A stretch of DNA of 12,434 nt from Candolleomyces eurysporus (GCA_027579435.1 JANBPK010001421.1:1-12434), one strand, 5' to 3'. Numbered from the stretch's first letter, positions 1-8,800 are shown. Program-made: numbers and translations. Notes: generated by a model not told the origin, from the letters alone.

Positions 1-1
1 T

Positions 2-252
2 GCTTGCGTTTATCAAATCATTCTTGCGTTAAAGTTGCTTGAGGCCATGTCCTCTGTTCGCAAAGTTATCCGTTGTATCTCAAANCCTTACCGTGTGTTA
101 GCGAAGTCACTTTGTGAAGCATTTCTATCGTTGCTGGTTGAGCCTTAGCTCCCCCTCAAACTTGCGATTGTACAAGAAGAGTTCTAGAAGCCTCTGTCGA
201 CTTGACTTAGAGCTTTTACCTATACCTCTTGCCTGCCTCTATCTTCACGAAG
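2..252 (+). pseudogene. Left-edge remnant of the broken gene upstream of the USP-like peptidase
   Basis: From position 2 the frame reads as protein-like sequence (for example CVYQIILALKLLEAMSSV and YRVLAKSLCEAFLSLL) with no start in view, so the gene enters from outside the window. In-frame TAG codons fall at 146-148 and 185-187. Around 185-192 the coding-like signal moves to the next frame (LCRLDLELLPIPLACLYLHE) and runs to 252. The frame of the first part is the same as that of the peptidase region downstream, which suggests one gene. I do not recognise a domain here. An N at position 85 hides one residue. Alternative: the slip at 140-190 could be an intron of about 40-50 bases, but no convincing donor, branch site and acceptor set is visible. 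Confidence 0.45.
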
Positions 253-305
253 GTATTTGGTGTATTGTGTTGTTGTGGTTGTGTGTGTGTGTTTTAGTTC
301 TATAG
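253..305 (+). other. Candidate 53-base intron in the broken gene
   Basis: The segment starts GTATTT and ends TTCTATAG. Removing it joins the frame ending at 252 to the frame starting at 306 in the correct phase (phase 1). The length fits short fungal introns. It is rich in GT repeats, and no good branch site is visible. An earlier AG at 296-297 would give the wrong frame. The alternative is that the gene is simply decayed here. Confidence 0.3.
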
Positions 306-1453
306 TTTGGTTGTTAGAGCGCCCTAGTTTGCTACCTGCACATCACCGGGAACTAGACTTGCTTGACACAATCACAGATTTGCAACACAAAGGTGTCTTA
401 CCACCGAATTTTTCTGAGGGAACAAGATGGGAAACCATTGACAAGTACTGTCGATGGCAGGGAGTTCCTGATCTACCCACAGCACAGGGTCCAGGAAAGA
501 AGAGAAATACGAATCAGTCATTGTCTTTCAATGAAAATATTCAGTATGAGATCCATACCCTCGCTGCTCAGTACAAGAGGAAACATCAAAATCCTCCAAC
601 ACACCTGAAAAAGAAGAGACGCGTCAGTAGTAGGATGGTGATCACAACAGCCCCCATGCTGGCGCCCATTGGACCAATCTAGGACCACATTGACCACAGC
701 TGTGCGTATGATGCTTGGACTTTTATCATATCCTGGCTGTGGTTTAGCAATACCAGGAGATGGGGCAGTGTACTCACGGCATTCAGCCTGGTTGCTGCTT
801 CTATGGTAAACACTTTTACGAACGTCAACGTAGACAAGATCCAGGTACAAATGGTGACTGCCAGGAACCAGTGGCAACAGTCATTGAGGTCCGAGTACCC
901 TGGTGAATATCCTGAAGGTCACGAAGGCGCTGACATCCTGGAATTATCCCATCGGCTGTTGGGTGTTTGAAGTACCATCAGAAACACAAATATCATATGT
1001 CAACAGTGTGGACAGAGGCAGAGAATTTGTGATGCAACTAGCCCATCCCTGTCAAGGTACAATGTGTGCGGCAATACAGAATCCCTCCAGGCTTGGGTAG
1101 CAAATGCAACAACTGCTATTAGAAACTGTGACCTTTGCACTGGGGCTATGCTGGGCGATGGGATAGCAGAGGACATGCTGTGTTTTGATATCTGTACCAC
1201 TCCAGAAGTTACAATTCACCCTCACCTGGAGGCCTTGGACAAGCAGTACAGGCTAGTTGGAGTGATCTATCATGGGGGTTATCATTTTGTCAGTCGCCTA
1301 ATAACAGCAGATTTGAGGGTTTACCAACATGATGGGATACATGGTGCATACAGTACCTTTGAAGGTGTGCTAACGCCCAACAATTTCAATCCAGCTGACC
1401 TCACTCAGTGTGATTTCCGCAGACCGACACTTGCAATTTATGTAGAAGGATAG
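306..1453 (+). pseudogene. Decayed USP-like cysteine peptidase, C-terminal part
   Basis: One reading frame runs from about 306 to a TAG at 1451-1453, broken only by TAG at 680-682 and TGA at 968-970. It contains the layout of a ubiquitin-specific-protease-like papain fold: a Cys box DHSCAYDAW (Cys codon 701-703), a CQQCG pair (998-1009), a second pair CDLC (1127-1138), a His box YHGGYHFVSRL (His codon 1283-1285) and an Asp in YQHDG (codon 1331-1333). Such enzymes cleave ubiquitin or ubiquitin-like tags; the two CxxC pairs probably bind zinc, as in the finger insert of USPs. A Lys/Arg-rich stretch (about 600-625) lies before the Cys box. Both stops could come from a Trp codon by one transition, and no indel is needed. 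The substrate is unknown. The assignment rests on motif layout only, not on a search. Readthrough or hidden introns are less likely explanations for the two stops. Confidence 0.65.
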
Positions 1454-1677
1454 GTGTGGCTATCGCATTCTTTGATATACCGATGACCCTTTGTTATGGA
1501 TATTCTCTCCTGCCTCTTCTTTTCTTACTGATTCCTTATTTTCTTAAACAGACTCATTTTTTCAAGTCTTATTAAAGTTACTCTTTCTATTATTTTCTTT
1601 TTAGCTATATAAATATAAAACCAAAGTCTTACAGAATAGCTTTTTACCTTTACAAGGACTTTTGTTTGAATATACCG
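1454..1677. other. 3' flank of the broken gene, AT- and pyrimidine-rich spacer
   Basis: No coding signal is visible. The stretch is T- and C-rich (1500-1600), followed by a TATA-like TATATAAATA at 1606-1615. It could hold the old gene's 3' untranslated region. I see no repeat or RNA gene. Confidence 0.4.
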
Positions 1678-2191
1678 TGTTGTGAAGTTAACGAGCTTGA
1701 ACGAGATTCAAATATAATTGGAATCAGCGCGGAACCGATTCCGCGCGGATCAACTTGATCAAGCGCTCCTTAAGCGCCGCATCAAAACTCGTTCACACGC
1801 GAGCCATCTTCTAGCTTCTTTCAATTTCAGGAAGCTTCTCAAAGTTTCCTTGTCAATCTATCTAATGCTCATCAGTTCTCTTAGATTCTTGAAGTTGGTA
1901 GAATCAGAATTGTAAACTTGTATATATAGAACTCGTAGATACTAAGAATATTAGCTGCTTTTCATCCAAACTCTACTTACTGAGATCTTTGCATAGCCTA
2001 GCCTAGCGCTGCAAAGACTTGAATTATAGTCAAAGCAACACGCTGACTAGAATTCACTGAGTAGTAAACGTTTAAGGAATTTCAGCTATCCCTCTCTTTC
2101 GATTGAACACTTGAATACCAAAACTACCCAACAATCCTGTGTATTCATCTGAATACACCAAAGTTACGACTAGACCAGACTAGCCTTAACA
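1678..2191 (+). repeat. Probable LTR of an old copia-like element (edges uncertain)
   Basis: The segment begins TGTTGTGAAG and can be ended at TTAACA (2191), giving TGTT/AACA ends. It has a TATA box, TATATATAGA, at 1921-1930, about 240 bases in. U3 holds a perfect hairpin, GCGCGGAA/TTCCGCGC (1727-1734 and 1739-1746, loop CCGA), and a 10-base palindrome CTTGATCAAG (1754-1763). Three bases beyond the end, TTGGTAT (2195-2201) resembles the start of a copia primer-binding site. An alternative end is CAACA at 2133, which would match TGTTG over 5 bases. The 5 bases before (TACCG) do not match the bases after either end, so it is not a clean solo LTR. No second copy is in the window. Confidence 0.4.
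2139..2158. repeat. Perfect hairpin, 8-base stem
   Basis: GTGTATTC (2139-2146) and GAATACAC (2151-2158) are exact reverse complements around the loop ATCT. It lies either in the U5 part of the LTR-like segment or just past its alternative end at 2133. Its function is unknown. Confidence 0.5.
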
Positions 2192-3517
2192 CCCTTGGTA
2201 TATGATGTAGGGAGCTGTGTTGGAGAGGACAGGGGACGTTGGGAGGGAGTTGAGTGAGGAGGTCGTCAAAGTGACTGGCTGTTGTGTGGCAGGGACAGGA
2301 CTGACTAGATGAATTTGGTAGTGGCTAGGTGCCGACTGTCACAGCACAATATCAGTTAGCGCACTGGCTTGAGCAGAGGCCTTGGCAGAGTAACTGTATC
2401 TTGATTCTCAAACGGTACCTCTGTAAATACAATATACAAGTTGGGGGATCATGGTATGACAGGTGTGAGGCCAAAGGGGACATCTTAAGTTCTCTGTGAT
2501 CCAATTAATGCCCTATGTTCATCCGAAAGGCATCCACCGAATCAGGTAGCAGCTTTGGTAATAGCGCTGGTTGACGACTATGAAAAGGATCACTTTGCAA
2601 CCGGCTCAAGTTTGCCTGTTATCATTGTCCATGTCCGCCGAGTTCCGGAAACAACAATTGAACAAATGGCGCAAGATTCAATGCGAGTCAAAGCACTTAG
2701 TTCTGCTGGATCCAATTAGGGAGGAGGCTTTTTGCATTGTGTGGTATGTTCGCGTTTGTCTCATGCTTTTGATACTCCTTGACCATTGTGGGAGCAAGAC
2801 GGCCTCCTTGGTGATCTATGTGGTGGATTGAGCGGTGTAGAGCTAGCAGATCACACTAATCAATGTATGTGCACCAGTCTAATTCGAATAGACAATGACT
2901 AAAGTATTAATTACACCCGATGGTTTGCCGCTATAAGACGTCTGTCAAAAACCAACAAGGACGCAATCTACAACGCGATCTAGACTGAGGAGTACCATAT
3001 CAAAGAAGAAGATTATTGAGACTTTAAATTGTCAAGAACAACACATGTCTGGAAGTTTACGGGAAGTGACCGATTCAATAGAATAAACAATATTCCGTCA
3101 CCAACACGGAAAAGATGCAACCAGCTTGATGGCTAGCATGGACGCCGTGAAGATTTGTTGATAGGTTGGAACATGGTTCACTCTTGGATCCAACAGACAA
3201 CTTCTTCCCCCTCCAGCTTGCAGTTGTTGGAACTGCCAGGCCTATAGGAACGGGGTCAGTGAAGGGCGTGGTAATGGTGCCCATAGAAGGGAGCACACCA
3301 TGGCATACAGAAACAAGGCTTGTTGCCGGTATCCAAGAAAGGAGAGGCTGTTTTTGCGCGAAGTTCAGATGATACAGTTCTGGTGAAGAGATCTAGTACG
3401 GCGAGACTACTAACACACCAACTAACACCTAACACCAACTCCAAGTGGAGCCATGCGAGGTAAGTATAATGTATAAACCTTTTGTAGTCGTGCCGCACCA
3501 AAATCGGGGGTGCGAGT
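2192..3517. other. Stretch without a recognisable gene
   Basis: Apart from the open fragment at 2489-2719, I find no convincing coding region, RNA gene or terminal repeat. Short open frames exist on both strands around 3075-3500 (60-80 codons) but overlap each other and carry no motif I know. By position this could be degenerate internal sequence of the LTR elements on either side: the LTR-like segment ending near 2191, and the polypurine tract at 3518. No gag or pol motif survives to show it. Confidence 0.35.
2489..2719 (+). pseudogene. Unidentified coding-like fragment without a start codon
   Basis: Seventy-six codons are open between a TAA (2486-2488) and a TAG (2717-2719). The composition is protein-like rather than random, with pieces such as VAALVIALVDDYEKDHF and LPVIIVHVRRVPETTIEQM. 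No ATG lies near the 5' end, so it would be an internal exon or a broken piece. A second frame just upstream (2469-2548) also reads well (HLKFSVIQLMPYVHPKG), which could mean a frame slip near 2540. I do not recognise the family. It may be a leftover of a mobile element or of a host gene. Confidence 0.3.
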
Positions 3518-3528
3518 ATGGGGGGTAG
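3518..3528 (+). other. Polypurine tract before a 3' LTR
   Basis: The purine run TATGGGGGGTAG directly precedes the TGTAGA start of the next feature. In LTR retrotransposons this is where plus-strand DNA synthesis is primed, so it marks the end of an internal region on the left and a 3' LTR on the right. Confidence 0.5.
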
Positions 3529-4011
3529 TGTAGAGTATTAAGAATTTACAGGTTCTCTCTCTTGTGCACACTAATTCCAAGTAATCGAGGAATACTCGGT
3601 AATCACACAGTTAACCCTAAGGTTACTTCTTTATAGCTTTGATCTTTCCTTTACTTAGTATTACGCCACATGAGATAAAAGTCACAAATCCAGTCAATTG
3701 CAAATGCAAAGTAAACACAAATAAAACAGCAGTGATTCTCTGAGGAAAAACTATGNCTAGGAGAGTCCAATCTATATACTATCTGGAGCCATGCGATCAC
3801 CGGAACATAGTAAATAGGTGTACACGAGATTTATAAATAAAAGANGTGCCCAGCTAGAGAGAGAGATAAAGAGATAAAAAGAGGGTATTGGATACGCCAA
3901 GGTGCCGCCGTGCCACTCCTGTGCTCGCACTGTGACTATTAATAGATTCCTGTTGCCTTTTCTAGTATGCCGAGTGGGATGCCAAAGTTGATTGAGGGTG
4001 GTCGGTCTACA
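3529..4011 (+). repeat. 3' LTR of an unidentified + strand LTR retrotransposon
   Basis: The 483-base segment starts TGTAGA and ends TCTACA, exact 6-base inverted termini with the usual TG/CA ends, and a polypurine tract lies immediately upstream. A TATA box TTTATAAATA (3830-3839) is about 300 bases in, and a second TATATA lies at 3773-3778. A purine-rich run of GAGA and GATAAA units follows at about 3856-3883. The sequence does not resemble the copia LTR at 5416-5827 or the LTR-like segment at 1678-2191, so it belongs to a third element. Ns at 3756 and 3845 are ambiguous bases. The element type cannot be told from the LTR alone. Confidence 0.5.
3830..3839 (+). promoter_or_regulatory. TATA box in the 3529-4011 LTR
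   Basis: TTTATAAATA lies 301 bases into the LTR, leaving about 170 bases for R and U5, which is a normal layout. It supports the LTR call. Confidence 0.4.
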
Positions 4012-4594
4012 GTTATTCCAACTGCCACCTTGGTGAACCTCTGCTCGAGCCGCATGAGGAGGAGTCAGACCTGCGTCAATTGAGTAGAATTATCTTGGCT
4101 AGTCCCTTGTGACTGCCCTCCAGGTTATCTCTTTCTGTGAACGACTTTCCTTTCAGAGTACTTTTGAGCTCCTTTCTTGTGCTGCACCAGCCATCATGCT
4201 GTCTGATGTGCTGGAACCTCGCCGCGCATCTCTTTGTATGCTTGGGGACTCGCCCTACTGCTCTAGCACTGAATNTACTCGATTAATGTGAGGCTGCGCG
4301 AGAGGNTAGNTNCCNTNAGTGCCTAGGAAANNANCTCTNTNGCTTTAGTANNGAAACTGGGTCTTTCAGCTGCAGGGTAGGCCATTTGATCTGAAGCGGC
4401 ACCAACCGGCTGACCTACTAAACCCTAATCTCGGGTATATGGCGGGCGCGCCTCTAAGTTGGCAGTCCTCGAGTAGACTCCAACTCTCGTGAACCCAAGA
4501 GTAATGCACTCTTTAATTATCCTTCGCGCCGCACGAGTTCTCTTAGTACTGGAAGGGTTTCTTAACATAGAGATTTAATAGACATGACTGTTTA

Positions 4595-4650
4595 ATTGAA
4601 TGATGAACAGTATATTCAATAAAATTGATATTTATTCGCAAAAATGCGAA
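4595..4650. repeat. Two small AT-rich hairpins
   Basis: ATTGAAT (4595-4601) pairs with ATTCAAT (4614-4620) across a 12-base loop. TTCGCA (4635-4640) pairs with TGCGAA (4645-4650) around AAAA. Both are exact. No adjacent gene explains them. Confidence 0.45.
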
Positions 4651-4768
4651 CACGGTCATATCAGCGGAACCTAGGTCCGAAGGTATCAAACCAGGCACGA
4701 GTGTGCTGTGTCAGAAGTTTCGCAGCACCGTGACGATGCATGACAACACATGATGATAACGGAAAACT

Positions 4769-5024
4769 TTGTCACGGAGTGATGGCCGTGATCATGAGTG
4801 ATAACAGTGAGAATGGCTGGGATCACTGAGTTAGGATTGCACATATCCTGGCTCAAGCATGGCCTTCCTTGTCAGTTATTGCTCCATAGAGATTTTAAAC
4901 ATTGTTCTATTAATGAATATCCTCAGTAGAATACAATTTCTCCATAATTTAATTGCGTACAAGCACCTGCAATGAAGCAGATCGAATTGTCACGGCCCCA
5001 TGGCAATCATCACACAGTGATAAC
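4769..5024 (+). repeat. Diverged direct duplication (TTGTCACGG ... GTGATAAC)
   Basis: TTGTCACGG is followed about 30 bases later by GTGATAAC twice: at 4769-4777 with 4798-4805, and at 4987-4995 with 5017-5024. The offsets are 29 and 30 bases. The bases between differ, so this would be an old duplication, or two binding-site pairs. Confidence 0.3.
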
Positions 5025-5381
5025 GGGGATGCCTGTGATGACCTGGCACGGAAATCTCCGACATGGTTGACCCAATCAATCCCTGCTGCGAGGACACCTT
5101 CCCGCCTTTTGGCGGGAGCGTGCCTCCACAGGCGATCTAGGGCGACGTGCATCGTANAATGCCAGANTNAGCCAGANGAACCATGTAGTCAGCGTCCACT
5201 GTGAAGAGGGCGACTGTGGGTTGTACTCGGCAACGTCCAGCACGATGCCGTCGGGGCTCATAACTGTTGAACAGCCATGTTCGCAGAAGAGGGAGATCCT
5301 GTCGTACTCGCCATTGCAAGTACACGGGAACAACCTGCGCAGAAACGTAGCCCTAGAATACTGAGTATGATCTGACATCAT
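4949..5381 (-). pseudogene. Weak coding-like stretch, family unknown
   Basis: Read on the minus strand, one frame (5381 down to about 5180) gives protein-like pieces such as LFCEHGCSTVMSPDGIVLD. After a cluster of Ns (5157-5177) a different frame (about 5152 down to 4952) gives HVALDRLWRHAPAKRREGV. A frame slip inside the N cluster would join them. I recognise no domain, and the other frames here are also open, so this could be chance. Confidence 0.2.
5100..5117. repeat. GC-rich hairpin, 7-base stem
   Basis: TCCCGCC (5100-5106) and GGCGGGA (5111-5117) flank a TTTT loop exactly. It is stable and stands out from its surroundings. No function is evident. Confidence 0.5.
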
Positions 5382-5502
5382 ACCTTGCTTGGTGCTTTGA
5401 TGGAGGGAGAGGGGTTGTTGATGCTTGAGTGTGCTGTAGGCGTGTGTAGAAGAGTACTTGGTAGTACGAGTTGTTCTATCGAAACTAGCTACTACAAGAG
5501 GG

Positions 5503-5512
5503 CTATTTATAC
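5503..5512 (-). promoter_or_regulatory. TATA box of the copia LTR promoter
   Basis: GTATAAATAG on the minus strand is a close match to a eukaryotic TATA box. Transcription would start about 30 bases further on, near 5475, which leaves about 60 bases to the LTR end. In the 5' LTR the same box would drive the genomic RNA. Confidence 0.55.
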
Positions 5513-5532
5513 GTTTCTACTATGTGACAGTC

Positions 5533-5816
5533 ACGTCACAATAAGTCACTCAACTGGTCTGTGCGCCAGTTGGCTGACTGAGCATTGCGTGCTTAGCACG
5601 TCATGCTGACTGAGCCTATGACGTAGTACAATAGGCTACTGACTAAGGATGACGTAGTATGATGTACATGAAACATGATATCTACGTATGTCGAACTTCT
5701 GGCCAAGTCCAGACCTATCTAATAATAGACTACTACGTGTAACTACGTGTCCATACGTGTACTATGTCACGTGATAGGCAAGTGATTAGGCGCTGGATAA
5801 GACGCCCATTTCACGT
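5533..5816. promoter_or_regulatory. ACGT-core array in U3, candidate bZIP/bHLH sites
   Basis: ACGT occurs at 5533, 5598, 5621, 5652, 5684, 5735, 5745, 5755, 5769 and 5813, that is ten times in 284 bases, where about one is expected by chance. Several have TGACGT (CRE half-site) or CACGTG (E-box) context. They lie upstream of the TATA box in element direction, where an enhancer is expected. Which factor would bind is unknown. Confidence 0.45.
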
Positions 5817-5827
5817 AAAGTTCAACA

Positions 5828-5836
5828 CTCCCCCAT
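5828..5836 (-). other. Polypurine tract of the copia element
   Basis: ATGGGGGAG on the minus strand sits directly against the TGTTGA start of the 3' LTR and 35 bases past the pol stop codon. It is the expected primer site for plus-strand DNA synthesis. Confidence 0.75.
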
Positions 5837-5871
5837 GCGATCTATACGGTGCGTATAGTCTAGCATAAGAC

Positions 5872-8800
5872 TTAGTGAAATACTAGTCCTAGCGACTTGC
5901 GGAATAATTCGAACTTTACTCTGCCCAAAGGCTTGGTAAAGATATCCGCGGGGTTGTCGTCGGTTGGAATATAGAATAAAGAAACATCTTCATTCTCCAC
6001 GTACTGCCTGATTAAGTGGTAGCGAACATCTATATGTTTTGTTCGGCGTTCTTGAACCGGATTGGAGGCATTAAAAATGGCTCCTTGGTTATCCACATAG
6101 ATCGGCACTGGAACCTGCATAGGAATGCCAAGTTCCTTCAGAAGAATCCTCAGCCAAATGACTTGCTTTGCGCAGTCAGATAGAGCCATATACTCTGCTT
6201 CCGTCGAGGAAGTGGCGATGGATTTCTGGGTGTACGATTTCCAAGAGACAGCACCAGATGCAAGGAGGACTAGGTTGCCCGTCTGCGAGAGCCTGTGCGT
6301 AGGATCTTGGGCATAGTCGGAATCGGTATATGACTCAAGACCTTGACCAAGGCCTTTGCGCCCCTCGAATACTAGCGAGTACTTTCGAGTACCTGCCAAG
6401 TATTTCATGATGTATAGAGCCTTAGAAAGGTGTTCTTCCGTAGGGTTAGCGCAATGCTGTGCCATCTTGGTAACAGCGTAGGCAATGTCAGGTCGAGTCC
6501 CCAACATCAAATAGAGGAGGGATCCGATTACAGACTGGTATTTGCGGGTAAGAACCGCATTGTTTGGACCTTCATATTTCGCGGGATAATATCCCTCGAC
6601 CATGGGAGTCCGAGCTGGTTTGGCATTGGCCATGCCGAAGCGCTCAAGGACCTTTTCCAGATACTTGGTTTGATCAAGCTTGATCGTGTTACCATCGTAT
6701 TGGATAGTCATGCTAAGAAACTCGGTAGGCGTTCCGAGGTCTCTGCATTCCCATACTCGCATGAATTCCATTTTCTTTTGGTCAGCAAGGACCTTTAGAC
6801 CAAAGAAGATGATATCGTCGACATAGGCGACCATAACTACCACTCCTTTATTGTCACGGTATAAGAAGATACCGGAATCCGAATGCAGCCTTTTAAAGCC
6901 CAGTTTGCGAACGGATTTCTCAAGTTCAAGCCACCACGCACGGGCTGCTTGCTTGAGGCCATATATAGCACGATGGAGACGGTAGACCTTCCGCTCCTGG
7001 CCTTTGGCAACAAAGCCTTCGGGTTGATCCATATAGATTTCTTCGTCTAGCTTGCCGTAGAGGAAGGCAGTCTTCACATCTACAGCGGTCATATACCACC
7101 CAAATAGGGCTGCTAGAGCGAAGACGAAGCGGACGCTTTCATAGCGAACTACTGGTGAGAATAGTGCCTCGAAATCTATTCCCTCAACTTGAGAGAAACC
7201 CTTGGCGACAAATCGGGCGCGTTTGCGACCATCCGATTTGATATCATAGACCCATCTGCCTTTGATGGTTTTCCAATTTTTCGGGAGTTCGACGAGTTCA
7301 AAGACTTGGCGGCTTTTGAGAGCATCAATCTCATCAGCCATTGCCTGTCTCCATTCTCTTTGTTCCGACTCAGGTAGTCGAAGAATGTCTCGAAAGGTCC
7401 ATTCTTTTGGACTTTTAATATTTGTAGGAAGTTTCTCAATTTCCACGTTGGGAACTGCCTGGGCTAGCAGATGATTGAGAAAATCTACTCCCCCATCCTG
7501 ACACAGTTCAGCAAGAGTTGCATGCTCCTTGCCCTGTATCCCAACGAGAAGCTCCTGAACCCTGTTCTCATCGACTTCACAGTCAGAGGACGCATCGCTT
7601 GTAGCGGTCGATACATTTCCTGTATCAGGGTTCTTTCGCTTCCTCTTTACTCGCTTTGCCTGTGACGCCGGAGGAGGCACACTTTCCTTAATAGGGCCAT
7701 CGCGGGCAGCAGAACTGGGGCCGGGATCCCCTTTCGTAATTGTCTGCGAGCGAGGAGGCGACTTCCGAGTCGGCAGCTCCCCTATTGCTCTCCTAAAGGA
7801 CTTCTCTCCAGCAGTCTCACGGAGAATTTCCGTGGGTGCTTTCATTTCACCATAGACATTGCCTGAACGAGTAGGGATTCTTACCTGACGCCCTGAGCGT
7901 GTTCTGTGCTCCCCCTGACGAGGTTCCTCGGCGGGTCGTCTAGGTGGCTCATCGTCGTCGGACTCATTCCCGTCGGAAGGAGGAGACGAGGCTCTTTGTG
8001 GATGGGACGAGAAACTTCTGCGCTTAGTGCGCATCTGAAGTTCTTCCTCAGAGAATTCTGATTGCTCGTCTTTAAGATCACGGTCGTTCCTCGGTAGATG
8101 GACCGAGGTATACCGCGGAAGTGTAAAACCCTTGGCTTTAGGAAACAATGTTTCATCGAACATTGCCTTCGTGCCTATATGTACCGAATTATTGCTGCAA
8201 CGCATAAACTGGTACCCTTTGACCCCTTTCGGGAATCCAAGGAAAATCATGGGAACCGCTTTAGGAGATAATTTGTTCCTACGCGTCTCTGGACTCATCC
8301 AGACCCATGCTAGGCATCCGAACACCCGTAGACTTGAGATGTCAGGGACTTCGCCAGTTAGCAGTTCCGTCGGCGTCTGCCAATTAAGGCGGCGAACTGG
8401 AGTACGATTGTACACGTACACTGCATGTTGCACAGAGAACTCCCACCAGGAATCTGGAATAGAAGCGTAATGGCGCATAGCCTCCGCTTTATCCATAATA
8501 GTCCTGTTCAAACGTTCCGCTCGGCCGTTTTGCTGCGGCGTTCTCGGCGCTGAGGCCATCACCTCTATGCCTAACTCCCCCAGGAGTTTGGCAAAGGCAA
8601 GAGACTTATACTCTCCACCGAAGTCGGACATAACCGATTTAATCTTCGTGGAGTACTGCGTTTGGACCCAGGTACTAAAGGTCCTGAAGGCCTTCAAGGC
8701 CTCGTCCTTTGTCCGAAGACAGACGATCCAACAGTGAGAAGTATAGTCATCGAGGAATGATACAAAGTACCTGTACTTGTGGTACGACTGTATCGGGAAC

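Larger units (their letters stand above)
4012..5415. other. Unassigned stretch with ambiguous bases and small repeats
   Basis: No complete gene is visible. Thirteen Ns cluster at 4275-4352 and four at 5157-5177. A short open frame (4109-4291, + strand) has no motif. The stretch holds inverted repeats at 4595-4620, 4635-4650 and 5100-5117, and a diverged duplication between about 4769 and 5024. A minus-strand coding-like stretch lies at 4949-5381. The copia element at 5416 has inserted at its right edge. Confidence 0.4.
5416..5827 (-). repeat. 3' LTR of the copia element (412 bases)
   Basis: In element direction it starts TGTTGA at 5827 and ends TCAACA at 5416, an exact 6-base inverted terminus. 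It lies directly next to the polypurine tract. U3 runs from 5827 to the TATA box (5503-5512); R and U5 fill about the last 90 bases. U3 has ten ACGT cores between 5533 and 5816, including TACGTGT three times at exact 10-base spacing (5734, 5744, 5754) and the palindrome TCACGTGA (5767-5774). It also has hairpins CAACTGG/CCAGTTG (5551-5572) and ACGTCAT/ATGACGT (5598-5624), and two copies of GCTGACTGAGC (5573-5583, 5605-5615). The left edge is inferred from the inverted ends; TG at 5386 is a weaker alternative. Confidence 0.7.

Noticed and set aside
278..297. GT-repeat tract followed by TTTTAG
   Set aside because: It is a simple microsatellite, and using the AG at 297 as an acceptor gives the wrong frame for the downstream peptidase.
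518..877. Minus-strand 119-codon frame
   Set aside because: It is antisense to the peptidase Cys-box region, whose frame shows family motifs.
3446..3796. Direct repeat TGGAGCCATGCGA (3446-3458 and 3784-3796)
   Set aside because: One 13-base repeat is about what chance gives in a window of this size, and the flanks do not match.
1678..4011. The segments at 1678-2191 and 3529-4011 as the two LTRs of one element
   Set aside because: Their starts (TGTTGTGAAG and TGTAGAGTAT), ends and internal sequence do not match, so they are not a pair.
5385..5609. Plus-strand 74-codon frame over the copia LTR
   Set aside because: It covers LTR R/U5 and part of U3, antisense to the promoter, with no motif.
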